A stretch of 44,730 nt of DNA from an uncultured Lachnospiraceae bacterium (GCA_910579935.1 CAJTVQ010000028.1:9041-53770); one strand, 5' to 3'. Counted from the stretch's first letter, positions 34,614-42,893 are shown. Numbers and translations: made by a program. Notes: generated by a model not told the origin, from the letters alone.

Positions 34614-35966
34614 ATGCAGCGTGATATGACGGAGGGACCGATTACGTCAGGATTGATCTGTTTTGCGGTTCCTTTGATGATAGGAAATCTGTTACAGCAG
34701 TTTTATAATATTGCGGATACCTGGATCGTAGGACATTTTCTGGGGGCGGATGCATTGGCGGCAGTAGGGTCTTCCTATACACTGATGGTGTTTCTGACTT
34801 CCATTCTGCTGGGGCTGTGCATGGGAAGCGGGGCAGTATGCTCGATTCACTTCGGAGGAAAAGATGAGGAACGGCTGAAGTCCTGTATATTTGTTTCCTT
34901 TGTACTGATCGCGGGAGTGGCAGCGGTCATGAACCTGCTTGTATACGCAGGGCTGGACGGGTTCATCCGGCTGCTCCGGGTGCCGGAAGCGGTCGTTCCG
35001 CTGATGGGGGACTATCTGGGCGTTATTTTTCTTGGTATCATGGCTTCTTTTCTTTATAATTATTTTGCGGGCCTGCTCCGTGCAGTGGGGAATTCCGTGA
35101 CGCCGCTGGTGTTTCTCGGCTTGTCGGCCGTATTGAATATTGTATGGGACGTGTGGTTTGTGCGGGGCTTCGGATGGGGCGTGAGAGGAGCGGCCGCCGC
35201 TACGGTCTTATCTCAGTATATTGCAGGACTTGGGATTGCGGGATATACGTTTTTGCGCTGTCCGGGACTCCGGATACGGAAGAAGCATATGAGATGGCGG
35301 ACAGAGACATTCAGGGAGATCATGGGAATGTCTTTTTTGACCTGTGTGCAGCAGTCGGTGATGAATCTGGGAATCCTGATGGTGCAGGGGCTGGTGAACA
35401 GTTTCGGAACAGTGGTGATGGCGGCGTTTGCAGTGGCGGTGAAGATCGATTCGTTTGCTTACATGCCGGTGCAGGATTTCGGGAATGCTTTTTCTACCTA
35501 TGTGGCGCAGAATTACGGGGCCGGCAGGGATGACCGGATAAAGAAGGGAATCCGCAGCGCGGCCTGGTCGGTATTGGTTTTCTGCCTTTGCATCAGTCTG
35601 GCGGTATGCCTGTTTGCCCGTCCGCTGATGGGGATGTTCGTTTCCGGGGAGGAAAACGGAATAAGAAGCGGAATCATAGAAACGGGGGTGCAGTATCTGC
35701 GGATCGAAGGCGCCTGTTATGTGGGAATCGGCGTACTGTTTCTTCTTTACGGATATTACCGCGCCGTCCGCCGCCCGGGGATGTCGGTGGTGCTGACGGT
35801 AATTTCCCTTGGTACCAGAGTGGCGCTGGCCTACGCGCTTTCGTCGGTTCCCCGTATCGGCGTGACAGGAATCTGGGCGGCGGTGCCGGTCGGATGGGCG
35901 CTGGCGGACGCGGCGGGGATTGGATATTATATACGCAGATATAGCAGGCGGAAAGACTGCAGGTAG
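34614..35966 (+). CDS. MATE-family multidrug/metabolite exporter
   Basis: Start at ATG 34614 is supported by AAAGGA about 10 nt upstream; the frame is open to GTG 34572 but without such a site. 450 residues with 12 predicted helices and the MATE pattern: GPITSGLICFAVPLMIGNLL, FYNIADTWIVGHFLGADALAAVG at the start of each half, and SFGTVVMAAFAVAVKIDSFAYMP midway. MATE proteins export cationic compounds using Na+ or H+ gradients. It lies 57 nt after ccsI, with no visible terminator between, so it may be read from the cellulose transcript; a functional link is uncertain. Confidence 0.88.
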   Translation: MQRDMTEGPITSGLICFAVPLMIGNLLQQFYNIADTWIVGHFLGADALAAVGSSYTLMVFLTSILLGLCMGSGAVCSIHFGGKDEERLKSCIFVSFVLIAGVAAVMNLLVYAGLDGFIRLLRVPEAVVPLMGDYLGVIFLGIMASFLYNYFAGLLRAVGNSVTPLVFLGLSAVLNIVWDVWFVRGFGWGVRGAAAATVLSQYIAGLGIAGYTFLRCPGLRIRKKHMRWRTETFREIMGMSFLTCVQQSVMNLGILMVQGLVNSFGTVVMAAFAVAVKIDSFAYMPVQDFGNAFSTYVAQNYGAGRDDRIKKGIRSAAWSVLVFCLCISLAVCLFARPLMGMFVSGEENGIRSGIIETGVQYLRIEGACYVGIGVLFLLYGYYRAVRRPGMSVVLTVISLGTRVALAYALSSVPRIGVTGIWAAVPVGWALADAAGIGYYIRRYSRRKDCR

Positions 35967-35983
35967 AATTTGAGGGAGGATTG

Positions 35984-35992
35984 TGTTATAAT
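35984..35992 (+). promoter_or_regulatory. Extended -10 promoter for the thioesterase gene
   Basis: TGTTATAAT combines a TGn extension with TATAAT (35987-35992), 43 nt before the ATG. No good -35 is seen; the expected position falls in the end of the MATE gene. Confidence 0.55.
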
Positions 35993-36035
35993 GTCAGTAT
36001 AAACAGGGGGGACAAAAGGAAAGGAGACTTTTGTT

Positions 36036-36467
36036 ATGAAGCCATATATTCACAAAGTACAATATTATGAGACGGACAAGATGGGCATTACCCACCATTC
36101 CAATTACATACGCTGGATGGAGGAAGCCAGAGTGGATTTTATGGAGCAGATCGGATGGGGCTATGACAAAATGGAGGAGTGCGGGATCATTTCCCCGGTG
36201 ATCGGCGTGGAATGCGAATACAAGAAAACGACCGGATTCAACGACCGTATCCGCGTTGAACTGGAAGTGGCCGGATACAACGGCGTAAAACTTACTTTAA
36301 AATATGTAATGAGTGATATTTATACGGAAAATATCGTGGCGGTAGGGGAATCCAGGCATTGTTTCCTGAGTGAAGAAGGCAGTCCGATGGCATTGCGCAA
36401 GCAGTTTCCCGAGCTGGATAACGTATTGAAGATCGGATTGAAAAATGATGAGGAGCAAGAGGATTAA
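36036..36467 (+). CDS. Acyl-CoA thioesterase, YbgC/4-hydroxybenzoyl-CoA thioesterase type (hotdog fold)
   Basis: 143 residues, usual for single hotdog-fold thioesterases. The motif YYETDKMGITHHSNYIRWMEEAR holds the catalytic Asp of the 4HBT class and the helix that follows. These enzymes hydrolyse acyl-CoA in the cytoplasm; the chain length cannot be read from sequence. AAAGGAGA lies 8 nt before the ATG. It stands 51 nt ahead of rubrerythrin, probably on the same transcript. Confidence 0.88.
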   Translation: MKPYIHKVQYYETDKMGITHHSNYIRWMEEARVDFMEQIGWGYDKMEECGIISPVIGVECEYKKTTGFNDRIRVELEVAGYNGVKLTLKYVMSDIYTENIVAVGESRHCFLSEEGSPMALRKQFPELDNVLKIGLKNDEEQED

Positions 36468-36518
36468 AGACGGAAAAAATGGGCAGACTGTAAGGAAAAG
36501 ATAACAGGAGGTCCATAT

Positions 36519-37121
36519 ATGGCAGTAGATTTTAAAAACAGTGAAACAAAAGACAATCTGATGCGCGCTTTCGCGGGAGAGAGTCAGGCGAGGAACCGTT
36601 ATACCTTTGCTGCAGAGCGGGCGAAGAAAGAAAATCTGTACGTGGTCGGTGCGGTGTTTGAGTATACGGCCGGTCAGGAGAAAGAACATGCGGAAGTTTT
36701 TTATGATCATCTGAAAGAACTGGCGGGGGAGACGATTCATGTGGACGGCGGTTATCCGGTAGATCTGGAAGAGGATGTGGCGAAGCTGCTGCGCAAGGCA
36801 CAGCATAACGAATACGAGGAGCATGATCCGGTGTATAAAACGTTTGCGGATAAGGCACAGGAAGAAGGGTTTCCGAAAGTCGCGGCGTCATTTCGGATGA
36901 TAGCGGAAATTGAGAAGATCCACGGAGACAGGTTCGGGCGTCTGGCGGATCTGCTGGAGCAGAAGAAGCTGTTTGTGTCGGATGTGAAGACGGCCTGGAT
37001 ATGCCTAAACTGCGGTTATGTGTTTGAGGGAGAAGCGGTTCCGGAAAAGTGTCCGGTCTGCGACCACGACAGGGGATACTTTATCCGGTTTGAATTGTCA
37101 CCTTATGAAGAAAGACGGTAA
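36519..37121 (+). CDS. rbr: Rubrerythrin
   Basis: 200 residues in the classical order. First comes a ferritin-like di-iron four-helix domain (LMRAFAGESQARNRYTFAAERAK; EYTAGQEKEHAEVFYDHL; AEIEKIHGDRF) carrying the Glu/His ligands. Then comes a C-terminal rubredoxin-like FeS4 site with two CxxC pairs (WICLNCGYVF and CPVCDHDRGYF). The protein reduces hydrogen peroxide in the cytoplasm of anaerobes. AGGAGG 8 nt upstream supports the start. Its presence fits a strict anaerobe. Confidence 0.95.
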   Translation: MAVDFKNSETKDNLMRAFAGESQARNRYTFAAERAKKENLYVVGAVFEYTAGQEKEHAEVFYDHLKELAGETIHVDGGYPVDLEEDVAKLLRKAQHNEYEEHDPVYKTFADKAQEEGFPKVAASFRMIAEIEKIHGDRFGRLADLLEQKKLFVSDVKTAWICLNCGYVFEGEAVPEKCPVCDHDRGYFIRFELSPYEERR

Positions 37122-37236
37122 AGGAAGCGGCGTCGGAGGCGATATATAGTTTCGCTGCCGGCTGCCGGCTGTCTGCTGCGCTGTATGGACGGGTCTTCCA
37201 TTCAGCGTTACGGGCGGCTTACATAGGAAAGAGGAT

Positions 37237-38289
37237 ATGATGAGAAATAAGATAAGAGAAACCGCCCTGCTGGCAGTCCTTTTACTGGGATTGTGTTTCA
37301 CCGGCTGCGGCGGCAGGGACACGAACCCGTCCGTCACGGAAGGAATGGCTGCGGTGGAGGCTTTGGACTATCAGACGGCGCTTCAGCATTTCGAAAAGGC
37401 ATTGATGGACGGAGAGGATCTGCGTCTTCTGTACCGCGGACAGGGACTTGCCTATATGGGACTGACCCGGTATGAGGAAGCGGCGGAAGCGTTTGAAAAA
37501 GCGCTGGGTGCAGGGAACGGCCGGATTGACGATCTGGATTATGACATTAATTATTATCTGGCAACGGTTTATTATAAGCTGGGAGAAACGGAGCGGGGGA
37601 TTGCGACATATAACGCCATTCTTGCGCTGCGTCCGAAGGACAAACTGGCGTATTATCTGAGGGGGACCCTTCGGCTGGAGACGGATTATGAAAGAGCGAA
37701 AGCGGATTTCGACCAGGCGATTTCCCTTGCAAAAGAGGATTATGACCTGCTCATTAATATTTATCTGGCATTGGAGAGCCGCGGATATAAGGAGATCGGG
37801 CAGGAGTACCTGCAGACGGCGCTGGGGAGCGACGTGAAGTCCATGACGGATTACCAGAGGGGAAGAATGTATTATTATCTCGAAGATTATGAGAATGCCA
37901 GAAAATATCTGGAGATGGCGCGCAAGCACGAGGGCTCGGAGGCGGTGCTGCTCCTTGGCAGGACTTATGAGGAACTGGGCGATTTTAATTATGCCATCAG
38001 CGTCTATACCAGTTATCTGGAGAACGACCAGACGAATGCCAGTGTCTATAACCGGCTGGGATTGTGCAAACTGGAAATGAAGGCGTACGAAGAAGCGTTA
38101 ACCGCTTTTCAGACAGGAAAAGGGATTGAAAACAATGATATGATGCAGACGCTCCGGTTTAACGAAATCATTACATATGAGAGATTGGGGGATTATAAGC
38201 AGGCGGCGTCATTGATCGGCAGTTATTTATCAGCCTATCCGGACGATGAAACGGCGCAAAGAGAGTATATTTTTCTGAAAACAAGATAA
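37237..38289 (+). CDS. TPR-repeat lipoprotein
   Basis: Signal peptide with lipobox FTGC (Cys24), so the 350-residue protein is tethered outside the membrane. At least seven tetratricopeptide units follow (for example ALQHFEKALMDGEDLRLLYR, YEEAAEAFEKALGAG, YEEALTAFQTGKGIENND), a fold for binding other proteins. No catalytic domain. ATG 37237 and ATG 37240 both fit the AGGAAAGAGG upstream. It is followed by a strong terminator. Partner unknown. Confidence 0.88.
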   Translation: MMRNKIRETALLAVLLLGLCFTGCGGRDTNPSVTEGMAAVEALDYQTALQHFEKALMDGEDLRLLYRGQGLAYMGLTRYEEAAEAFEKALGAGNGRIDDLDYDINYYLATVYYKLGETERGIATYNAILALRPKDKLAYYLRGTLRLETDYERAKADFDQAISLAKEDYDLLINIYLALESRGYKEIGQEYLQTALGSDVKSMTDYQRGRMYYYLEDYENARKYLEMARKHEGSEAVLLLGRTYEELGDFNYAISVYTSYLENDQTNASVYNRLGLCKLEMKAYEEALTAFQTGKGIENNDMMQTLRFNEIITYERLGDYKQAASLIGSYLSAYPDDETAQREYIFLKTR

Positions 38290-38328
38290 GATCAGGGATA
38301 TGGCACTTGGGGCATAATCCGATAAGGG

Positions 38329-38380
38329 GCACAAGATGTTGTGTTTACGCAAAAGCGATAACATAACATCTTGTGCTTTT
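38329..38380 (+). terminator. Terminator after the TPR lipoprotein gene
   Basis: GCACAAGATGTT (38329-38340) pairs with AACATCTTGTGC (38365-38376), followed by TTTT. The 24-nt interior can form a further imperfect stem (GTTTACGC/GCGATAAC) closed by AAAA. Confidence 0.88.
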
Positions 38381-38382
38381 GG

Positions 38383-38411
38383 TTGACTTTTCTTCCCTGT
38401 GATGATACAAT
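38383..38411 (+). promoter_or_regulatory. Promoter of nrdD
   Basis: TTGACT (38383-38388), 17-bp spacer, TACAAT (38406-38411), beginning right after the terminator. Confidence 0.8.
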
Positions 38412-38457
38412 GTGACTACTTGGTGTTTTATGACGTTTGAAGGCAGGAGGAAACGGA

Positions 38458-40848
38458 ATGTTTCAGGTAATTAAGCGGGATGGGGAAACGGCAGAATTTA
38501 CGATCGCAAAGATTCAGGAGGCGATCATAAAAGCATTTGACGCCACGAACGTGCAGTATCATGACGATATCGTGGAACTGCTTTCGCTTCGTGTGACGGC
38601 TGAATTTCAGGACAGGGTGAAGGACGGGCAGGTTCATGTGGAGGATATCCAGGACAGTGTGGAAAAAGTATTGGAGCAGGCGGGTTATGCGGAAGCGGCG
38701 AAAGCATTTATCCTGTACCGGAAACAGCGCGAGAAAATGCGCAATATGAAGTCTACGATTCTGGATTATAAAGATGTGGTGAACAGTTACGTCAAGGTGG
38801 AGGACTGGCGCGTCAAGGAGAACTCTACTGTAACCTATTCCGTAGGTGGACTGATTCTGAGCAATTCGGGAGCCGTGACGGCGAATTACTGGCTGTCTGA
38901 AATTTATGATTCCGAAATCGCGCAGGCGCACCGCAATGCGGATATTCATATACATGATCTGTCCATGCTGACGGGATATTGTGCGGGATGGTCGCTGAAA
39001 CAGCTGATCACCGAAGGGCTTGGCGGGATAACGGGAAAGATCACTTCCGCTCCTGCGGCTCATTTATCCGTGCTCTGCAACCAGATGGTGAACTTCCTAG
39101 GCATCATGCAGAACGAGTGGGCAGGGGCACAGGCATTTTCTTCTTTTGACACTTATCTGGCTCCTTTTGTCAAGGTGGACGGGCTGACTTATCCGGAAGT
39201 TAAAAAATGTATCGAATCGTTTATTTACGGCGTGAATACTCCCAGCCGCTGGGGGACGCAGGCACCTTTTTCAAATATTACGCTGGACTGGACGGTGCCG
39301 GATGATCTCGCGGAATTACCTGCCATCGTAGGCGGCAGGGAAATGGATTTTAAATATAAAGACTGCAAAATGGAAATGGATATGGTGAACAAAGCCTTTA
39401 TCGAGACAATGATCGAGGGTGATGCCAACGGCAGGGGATTCCAGTATCCGATTCCTACTTATTCGATTACGCGGGAGTTTGACTGGTCTGATAATGAAAA
39501 CAACCGACTGTTGTTTGAAATGACCGCCAAATACGGTACTCCGTATTTTTCCAATTATATTAATTCCGATATGGAACCGGGCGACGTCCGCAGCATGTGC
39601 TGCCGGCTGCGTCTGGATCTGCGGGAACTGCGGAAGAAGACGGGCGGTTTCTTTGGTTCCGGCGAAAGTACGGGAAGTGTGGGCGTGGTGACCATCAATA
39701 TGCCGAGGATTGCCTATTTGGCCAGTGACAGGACCGATTTTTACCGGCGTCTGGACCGGATGATGGATATTGCGGCAAGGTCTCTGAAGATAAAAAGAGG
39801 AGTTATCACGAGACTGCTGGATGAGGGGCTGTATCCGTATACCAAACGGTATCTGGGCAGTTTTGACAATCATTTCTCTACCATCGGACTGATAGGGATG
39901 AACGAAGCGGGCCTGAATGCCAACTGGCTGAGAGCGGATATGAGCGATACGAAGACGCAGGAGTTTACGAGGGAAGTTCTGAACCATATGAGGGAAAAGC
40001 TTTCCGATTATCAGGAAAAGTATGGAGATTTATACAATCTGGAGGCGACACCGGCGGAGAGCACGACTTACCGCCTGGCAAAGCACGATAAGAAACGCTG
40101 GCCGTCCATTAAAACGGCGGGACATGTGGGAGATACGCCTTATTATACCAACTCTTCCCATTTGCCGGTAGATTATACGGTAGATATTTTTGATGCGCTG
40201 GATATTCAGGACGAACTGCAGACACTGTATACGTCAGGAACGGTATTTCATGCCTTTTTGGGTGAGAAGCTGCCGGATTGGAAAGCGGCGGCCAGTCTGG
40301 TCAGGAGCATTGCGGAAAATTACAGGCTTCCGTACTATACGCTCTCACCGACTTATTCCATTTGCAGGGAGCATGGCTATCTGGCAGGGGAACAGAAAGT
40401 CTGCCCGGACTGCGGACGGACGACGGAGGTTTACAGCCGGATTACCGGTTATTACCGGCCGGTGGCAAACTGGAATGACGGGAAACTGCAGGAATATGCC
40501 AACCGGACGGAATATGATGTGGAGGCTTCCGCTTTAAAGCGGCCGATGACAAGCGTGGTTACCTGGTCCGGCCGCAGCAGGGAAATGAGCATCAGGGTAG
40601 GGAAACCGGAGAATGTGAAGTATCTGTTCACTACAAAAACCTGTCCGAATTGTAAATTGGCAAAAGAGTACCTAAAAGAAGAACAATATGTTATAATAGA
40701 TGCCGAAGAGAATATGGAACTTGCAGGAAGGTATGGAGTGATGCAGGCGCCGACGCTGGTCGTGGTCAATGGCAGTGATTACAGGAAGTATGTGAACGTA
40801 TCCAATATTAAAAAATATGCGGACAGCCATGTAATGGTGACTGCTTAA
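38458..40848 (+). CDS. nrdD: Anaerobic ribonucleoside-triphosphate reductase with C-terminal glutaredoxin-like domain
   Basis: ATG 38458 has AGGAGG 7 nt upstream; the frame is open to 38437 but that start would cover the binding site. 796 residues: an ATP-cone (about 1-90), then the glycyl-radical reductase body that makes dNTPs without oxygen. A zinc site is suggested by SICREHGYL and CPDCG (Cys636, Cys649, Cys652). The radical glycine is Gly664 in RITGYYRPV. The last 75 residues are a glutaredoxin/thioredoxin-like domain with CPNC (Cys729, Cys732), LAKEYLKEE and the cis-Pro APTLVV motif, probably the fused electron donor. No nrdG activase gene is adjacent, so it must be elsewhere. Confidence 0.93.
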   Translation: MFQVIKRDGETAEFTIAKIQEAIIKAFDATNVQYHDDIVELLSLRVTAEFQDRVKDGQVHVEDIQDSVEKVLEQAGYAEAAKAFILYRKQREKMRNMKSTILDYKDVVNSYVKVEDWRVKENSTVTYSVGGLILSNSGAVTANYWLSEIYDSEIAQAHRNADIHIHDLSMLTGYCAGWSLKQLITEGLGGITGKITSAPAAHLSVLCNQMVNFLGIMQNEWAGAQAFSSFDTYLAPFVKVDGLTYPEVKKCIESFIYGVNTPSRWGTQAPFSNITLDWTVPDDLAELPAIVGGREMDFKYKDCKMEMDMVNKAFIETMIEGDANGRGFQYPIPTYSITREFDWSDNENNRLLFEMTAKYGTPYFSNYINSDMEPGDVRSMCCRLRLDLRELRKKTGGFFGSGESTGSVGVVTINMPRIAYLASDRTDFYRRLDRMMDIAARSLKIKRGVITRLLDEGLYPYTKRYLGSFDNHFSTIGLIGMNEAGLNANWLRADMSDTKTQEFTREVLNHMREKLSDYQEKYGDLYNLEATPAESTTYRLAKHDKKRWPSIKTAGHVGDTPYYTNSSHLPVDYTVDIFDALDIQDELQTLYTSGTVFHAFLGEKLPDWKAAASLVRSIAENYRLPYYTLSPTYSICREHGYLAGEQKVCPDCGRTTEVYSRITGYYRPVANWNDGKLQEYANRTEYDVEASALKRPMTSVVTWSGRSREMSIRVGKPENVKYLFTTKTCPNCKLAKEYLKEEQYVIIDAEENMELAGRYGVMQAPTLVVVNGSDYRKYVNVSNIKKYADSHVMVTA

Positions 40849-40907
40849 AGGCGAAACAGGGGTGGTGCGCGGCAGCATGAAGAAAATGCGTGAAAGTGAG
40901 GATGACG

Positions 40908-41312
40908 ATGGAAAACATTTATTTACGGGTAAAAGGTATCATTAAAAAAGACGATAAGTACCTGCTGGTAAAGCGCTGGGTGGATGACCGCATTCCGGAT
41001 CCCTTTGTGTGGGAATTTGTGGATGCGGAAGTGAATTTCGGGGAGGCGCCGGACGATGCGGTGATCCGGGCGATCCAGGATCTGCTGTCTGTGGACGGCC
41101 GGATAGATCATGTGGTTTATACATGGTCTAATATGATTGGAGATTCCCAGTGTGTGGGTATTGCCTATCTGTGCAGTATTGAGGAGGAAGATGAAGCAAA
41201 TATCATCCTTTCGGAAGAGTATGGTGAATGGGAATGGGTAGAAAGGGAAAGATTTAATTATTATATCGAAAACAAATATGTGTTGGATGATTTGGAAGGC
41301 GTTGCTTTATAG
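40908..41312 (+). CDS. Nudix-fold protein with degenerate Nudix box
   Basis: ATG 40908 with GAGG 6 nt upstream is preferred over GTG 40890. The 134-residue product has the Nudix fold pattern (VKGIIKKDDKYLLVKRW, FVWEFVDAEVNFGEAP, WSNMIGDSQCVGIAYLC, EEYGEWEWVERE). In the Nudix box, where REUxEExG is expected, it reads RAIQDLLS: the first Glu is Ala and the next pair is Asp-Leu, and the leading Gly is Ala. The metal-binding glutamates for pyrophosphate cleavage are therefore mostly lost, suggesting a binding or regulatory role. Terminator sequence overlaps its stop codon. Confidence 0.75.
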   Translation: MENIYLRVKGIIKKDDKYLLVKRWVDDRIPDPFVWEFVDAEVNFGEAPDDAVIRAIQDLLSVDGRIDHVVYTWSNMIGDSQCVGIAYLCSIEEEDEANIILSEEYGEWEWVERERFNYYIENKYVLDDLEGVAL

Positions 41313-41327
41313 GACAACGCCTTTCTT
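41296..41327 (+). terminator. Terminator overlapping the end of the Nudix-fold gene
   Basis: AAGGCGTTG (41296-41304) pairs with CAACGCCTT (41315-41323), followed by TCTT. The stop codon TAG (41310-41312) lies in the loop. Confidence 0.75.
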
Positions 41328-41413
41328 GAAGTAAAATAGATATGCAGTGTGTCTGGGCGGTTCGATGCCTGCGGGAATAAAAGTCATAAAAGGAATGGAA
41401 GAGGAGAATCGGA

Positions 41414-42340
41414 ATGATTGACAGACTTATTTCAAACATTAAAAAAACGGGGGCGCCGATCGTGGTGGGACTGGATCCTATGCTGAAGTATATCCCGGGT
41501 CACGTGAAGAAAAAGGCATATGAAGAGTACGGGGAGACTTTGGAGGGGGCTGCGGAGGCCGTATGGCAGTTCAATAAGGAGATCGTTGACCATACGTATG
41601 ACTTAATCCCGGCGGTTAAGCCCCAGATTGCCATGTATGAGCAGTTCGGGATAGAAGGACTGAAGGTTTTTAAAAGGACAGTGGATTACTGTAAGGAAAA
41701 GGGCCTGGTGGTGATCGGGGATATTAAGAGAGGGGATATCGGCTCCACTTCCGAGGCTTATGCCATAGGGCATTTGGGAAAGGTGCAGGTTGGAAGCAGG
41801 ACCTATGCAGGATTTGATGAAGATTTCGCCACGGTGAACCCCTATCTGGGCTCCGACGGGGTGAAACCGTTTCTGGAAGTATGCAGACAGGAGAAAAAAG
41901 GGATCTTCCTGCTGGTAAAGACTTCCAACCCCAGCAGCGGAGAGTTTCAGGACCGCCTGATTGACGGAAGACCGCTTTATGAAGTCGTTGGGGAAAAGGT
42001 GGCGGAATGGGGAGAATCCTTTATGGGAGAGTCATACAGTTATGTGGGTGCGGTAGTGGGCGCCACTTATCCGGAAATGGGTAAGCAGCTGCGCAGGATC
42101 ATGCCGAAAGCATATATACTGGTGCCCGGGTATGGAGCGCAGGGCGGAAAGGGAAAGGACCTGGTTCCTTTCTTCAATGAGGACGGACTGGGGGCGATCG
42201 TCAATTCTTCAAGGGGAATCATAGCGGCATACCAGCAGGAGCAGTACGCAAAATTCGGTGAGGAGCATTTTGGAGAAGCGTCCAGAGCAGCCGTGGAGGA
42301 TATGAAAGCGGATATCGGGAGCGCGCTGGGCAGCAGATGA
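41414..42340 (+). CDS. pyrF: Orotidine 5'-phosphate decarboxylase
   Basis: 308 residues, the longer type-2 form of the enzyme. Catalytic motif VVIGDIKRGDIGST with the Asp-Lys-Asp set, IVVGLDPMLKYIP at the start, and VGATYPEMGKQLRRIMP, LVPGYGAQGG and VNSSRGIIAAY as phosphate- and barrel-closing motifs. It makes UMP in the last step of pyrimidine synthesis. GAGGAG about 10 nt upstream supports the ATG. The downstream neighbour starts like pyrE, which would be the preceding step of the same pathway, but that gene is cut. Confidence 0.95.
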   Translation: MIDRLISNIKKTGAPIVVGLDPMLKYIPGHVKKKAYEEYGETLEGAAEAVWQFNKEIVDHTYDLIPAVKPQIAMYEQFGIEGLKVFKRTVDYCKEKGLVVIGDIKRGDIGSTSEAYAIGHLGKVQVGSRTYAGFDEDFATVNPYLGSDGVKPFLEVCRQEKKGIFLLVKTSNPSSGEFQDRLIDGRPLYEVVGEKVAEWGESFMGESYSYVGAVVGATYPEMGKQLRRIMPKAYILVPGYGAQGGKGKDLVPFFNEDGLGAIVNSSRGIIAAYQQEQYAKFGEEHFGEASRAAVEDMKADIGSALGSR

Positions 42341-42494
42341 CAGTATGGAACAGAAGGATGCAACCGGAACGGAAGAATGGGCAATCTACATAAAATGGAT
42401 TGAAAACCGCTCTTAAACATGGTAAAATAGGAAAAAATTTCATGGGCATGGCGGAAAGGCCGGAAGATCTGTAAAATAAGGAGAAAACAACAGT

Positions 42495-42578
42495 ATGGAA
42501 AGTTATAAGCAGGAATTTATCGAGTTCCTTATTTTTAATCTTATAAAATGCCAAAAATCCTTTAAATACAGTATTTAA
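42495..42578 (+). pseudogene. pyrE: 5' fragment of pyrE (orotate phosphoribosyltransferase), cut after about 11 codons
   Basis: AAGGAG (42478-42483) precedes ATG 42495, and the first 11 codons read MESYKQEFIEF, the usual beginning of clostridial PyrE, in the expected place 154 nt after pyrF. From about 42528 the frame runs into unrelated AT-rich sequence and stops at 42576-42578. The expected continuation (VLKFG...LKSGR type) is not in the window. This is best read as an insertion or rearrangement breakpoint in pyrE. Identification rests on 11 residues plus context. Confidence 0.65.
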
Positions 42579-42628
42579 GCTATGTAACATAAATAGTTGA
42601 TTTTGTTAAAATATCGTAACTTATTGTG

Positions 42629-42659
42629 AAATGGTGTAGTACAACGCAAAAATGGTGTA
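42629..42659 (+). repeat. Two AAATGGTGTA direct repeats 21 bp apart
   Basis: Identical 10-mers start at 42629 and 42650, two helical turns apart and about 100-130 bp inside the presumed element end. This spacing is compatible with arm-type recombinase sites or an operator pair; the protein is unknown. Confidence 0.5.
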
Positions 42660-42698
42660 AAAAATCAGAATTGAATTATTAAATATTTGAATATTTGC

Positions 42699-42744
42699 AT
42701 AGGCACATATGCTGATAGAAATATGAGTATGTGTGTCTATTTTT
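42699..42744 (+). promoter_or_regulatory. Attenuator-like hairpin ahead of the start codon at 42778
   Basis: ATAGGCACATA (42699-42709) pairs with TATGTGTGTCTAT (42728-42740) with one G-T pair and a 2-nt bulge, followed by a T-run (42740-42744). About 33 nt later comes AGAAAGGA and ATG 42778. A terminator hairpin between promoter and gene suggests transcription attenuation, or it ends an earlier transcript. Confidence 0.5.
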
Positions 42745-42777
42745 ATGTACAAATTTAATCAGAAAGGAACGAACAAT

Positions 42778-42816
42778 ATGCAAACAATTAATAACTCAAC
42801 TTTCCCAGCGGGATAA
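42778..42816 (+). pseudogene. 5' end of an unknown gene interrupted by the IS element
   Basis: AGAAAGGA (42761-42768) sits 9 nt before ATG 42778. Only about four codons (M-Q-T-I) precede the insertion-sequence end at 42789, and translation then stops at 42814-42816 inside it. The rest of the gene is not found after the IS at 44314. The gene cannot be named from this. Confidence 0.4.
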
Positions 42817-42893
42817 CTATCCCAAATGCCTGAGTTATCAATTAAAATCGCTGTAATAAATAGTGCATTGACATTAAAATAGCACCTGATCTT

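Larger units (their letters stand above)
42528..42788. other. AT-rich sequence, probable end of an integrated mobile element
   Basis: Base composition changes abruptly to AT-rich at the pyrE breakpoint. Visible features are an imperfect palindrome at 42560-42579 (CTTTAAATAC/GTATTTAAG), a 10-bp direct repeat AAATGGTGTA at 42629-42638 and 42650-42659, a terminator-like hairpin at 42699-42740 and a start codon at 42778. No integrase is in the window. An integrative element running rightwards past the window edge is inferred. Confidence 0.5.

Noticed and set aside
38400..38440. NrdR box upstream of nrdD
   Set aside because: ACAATGTGACTACTTGGTGT has partial resemblance only; no paired boxes with the expected spacing.
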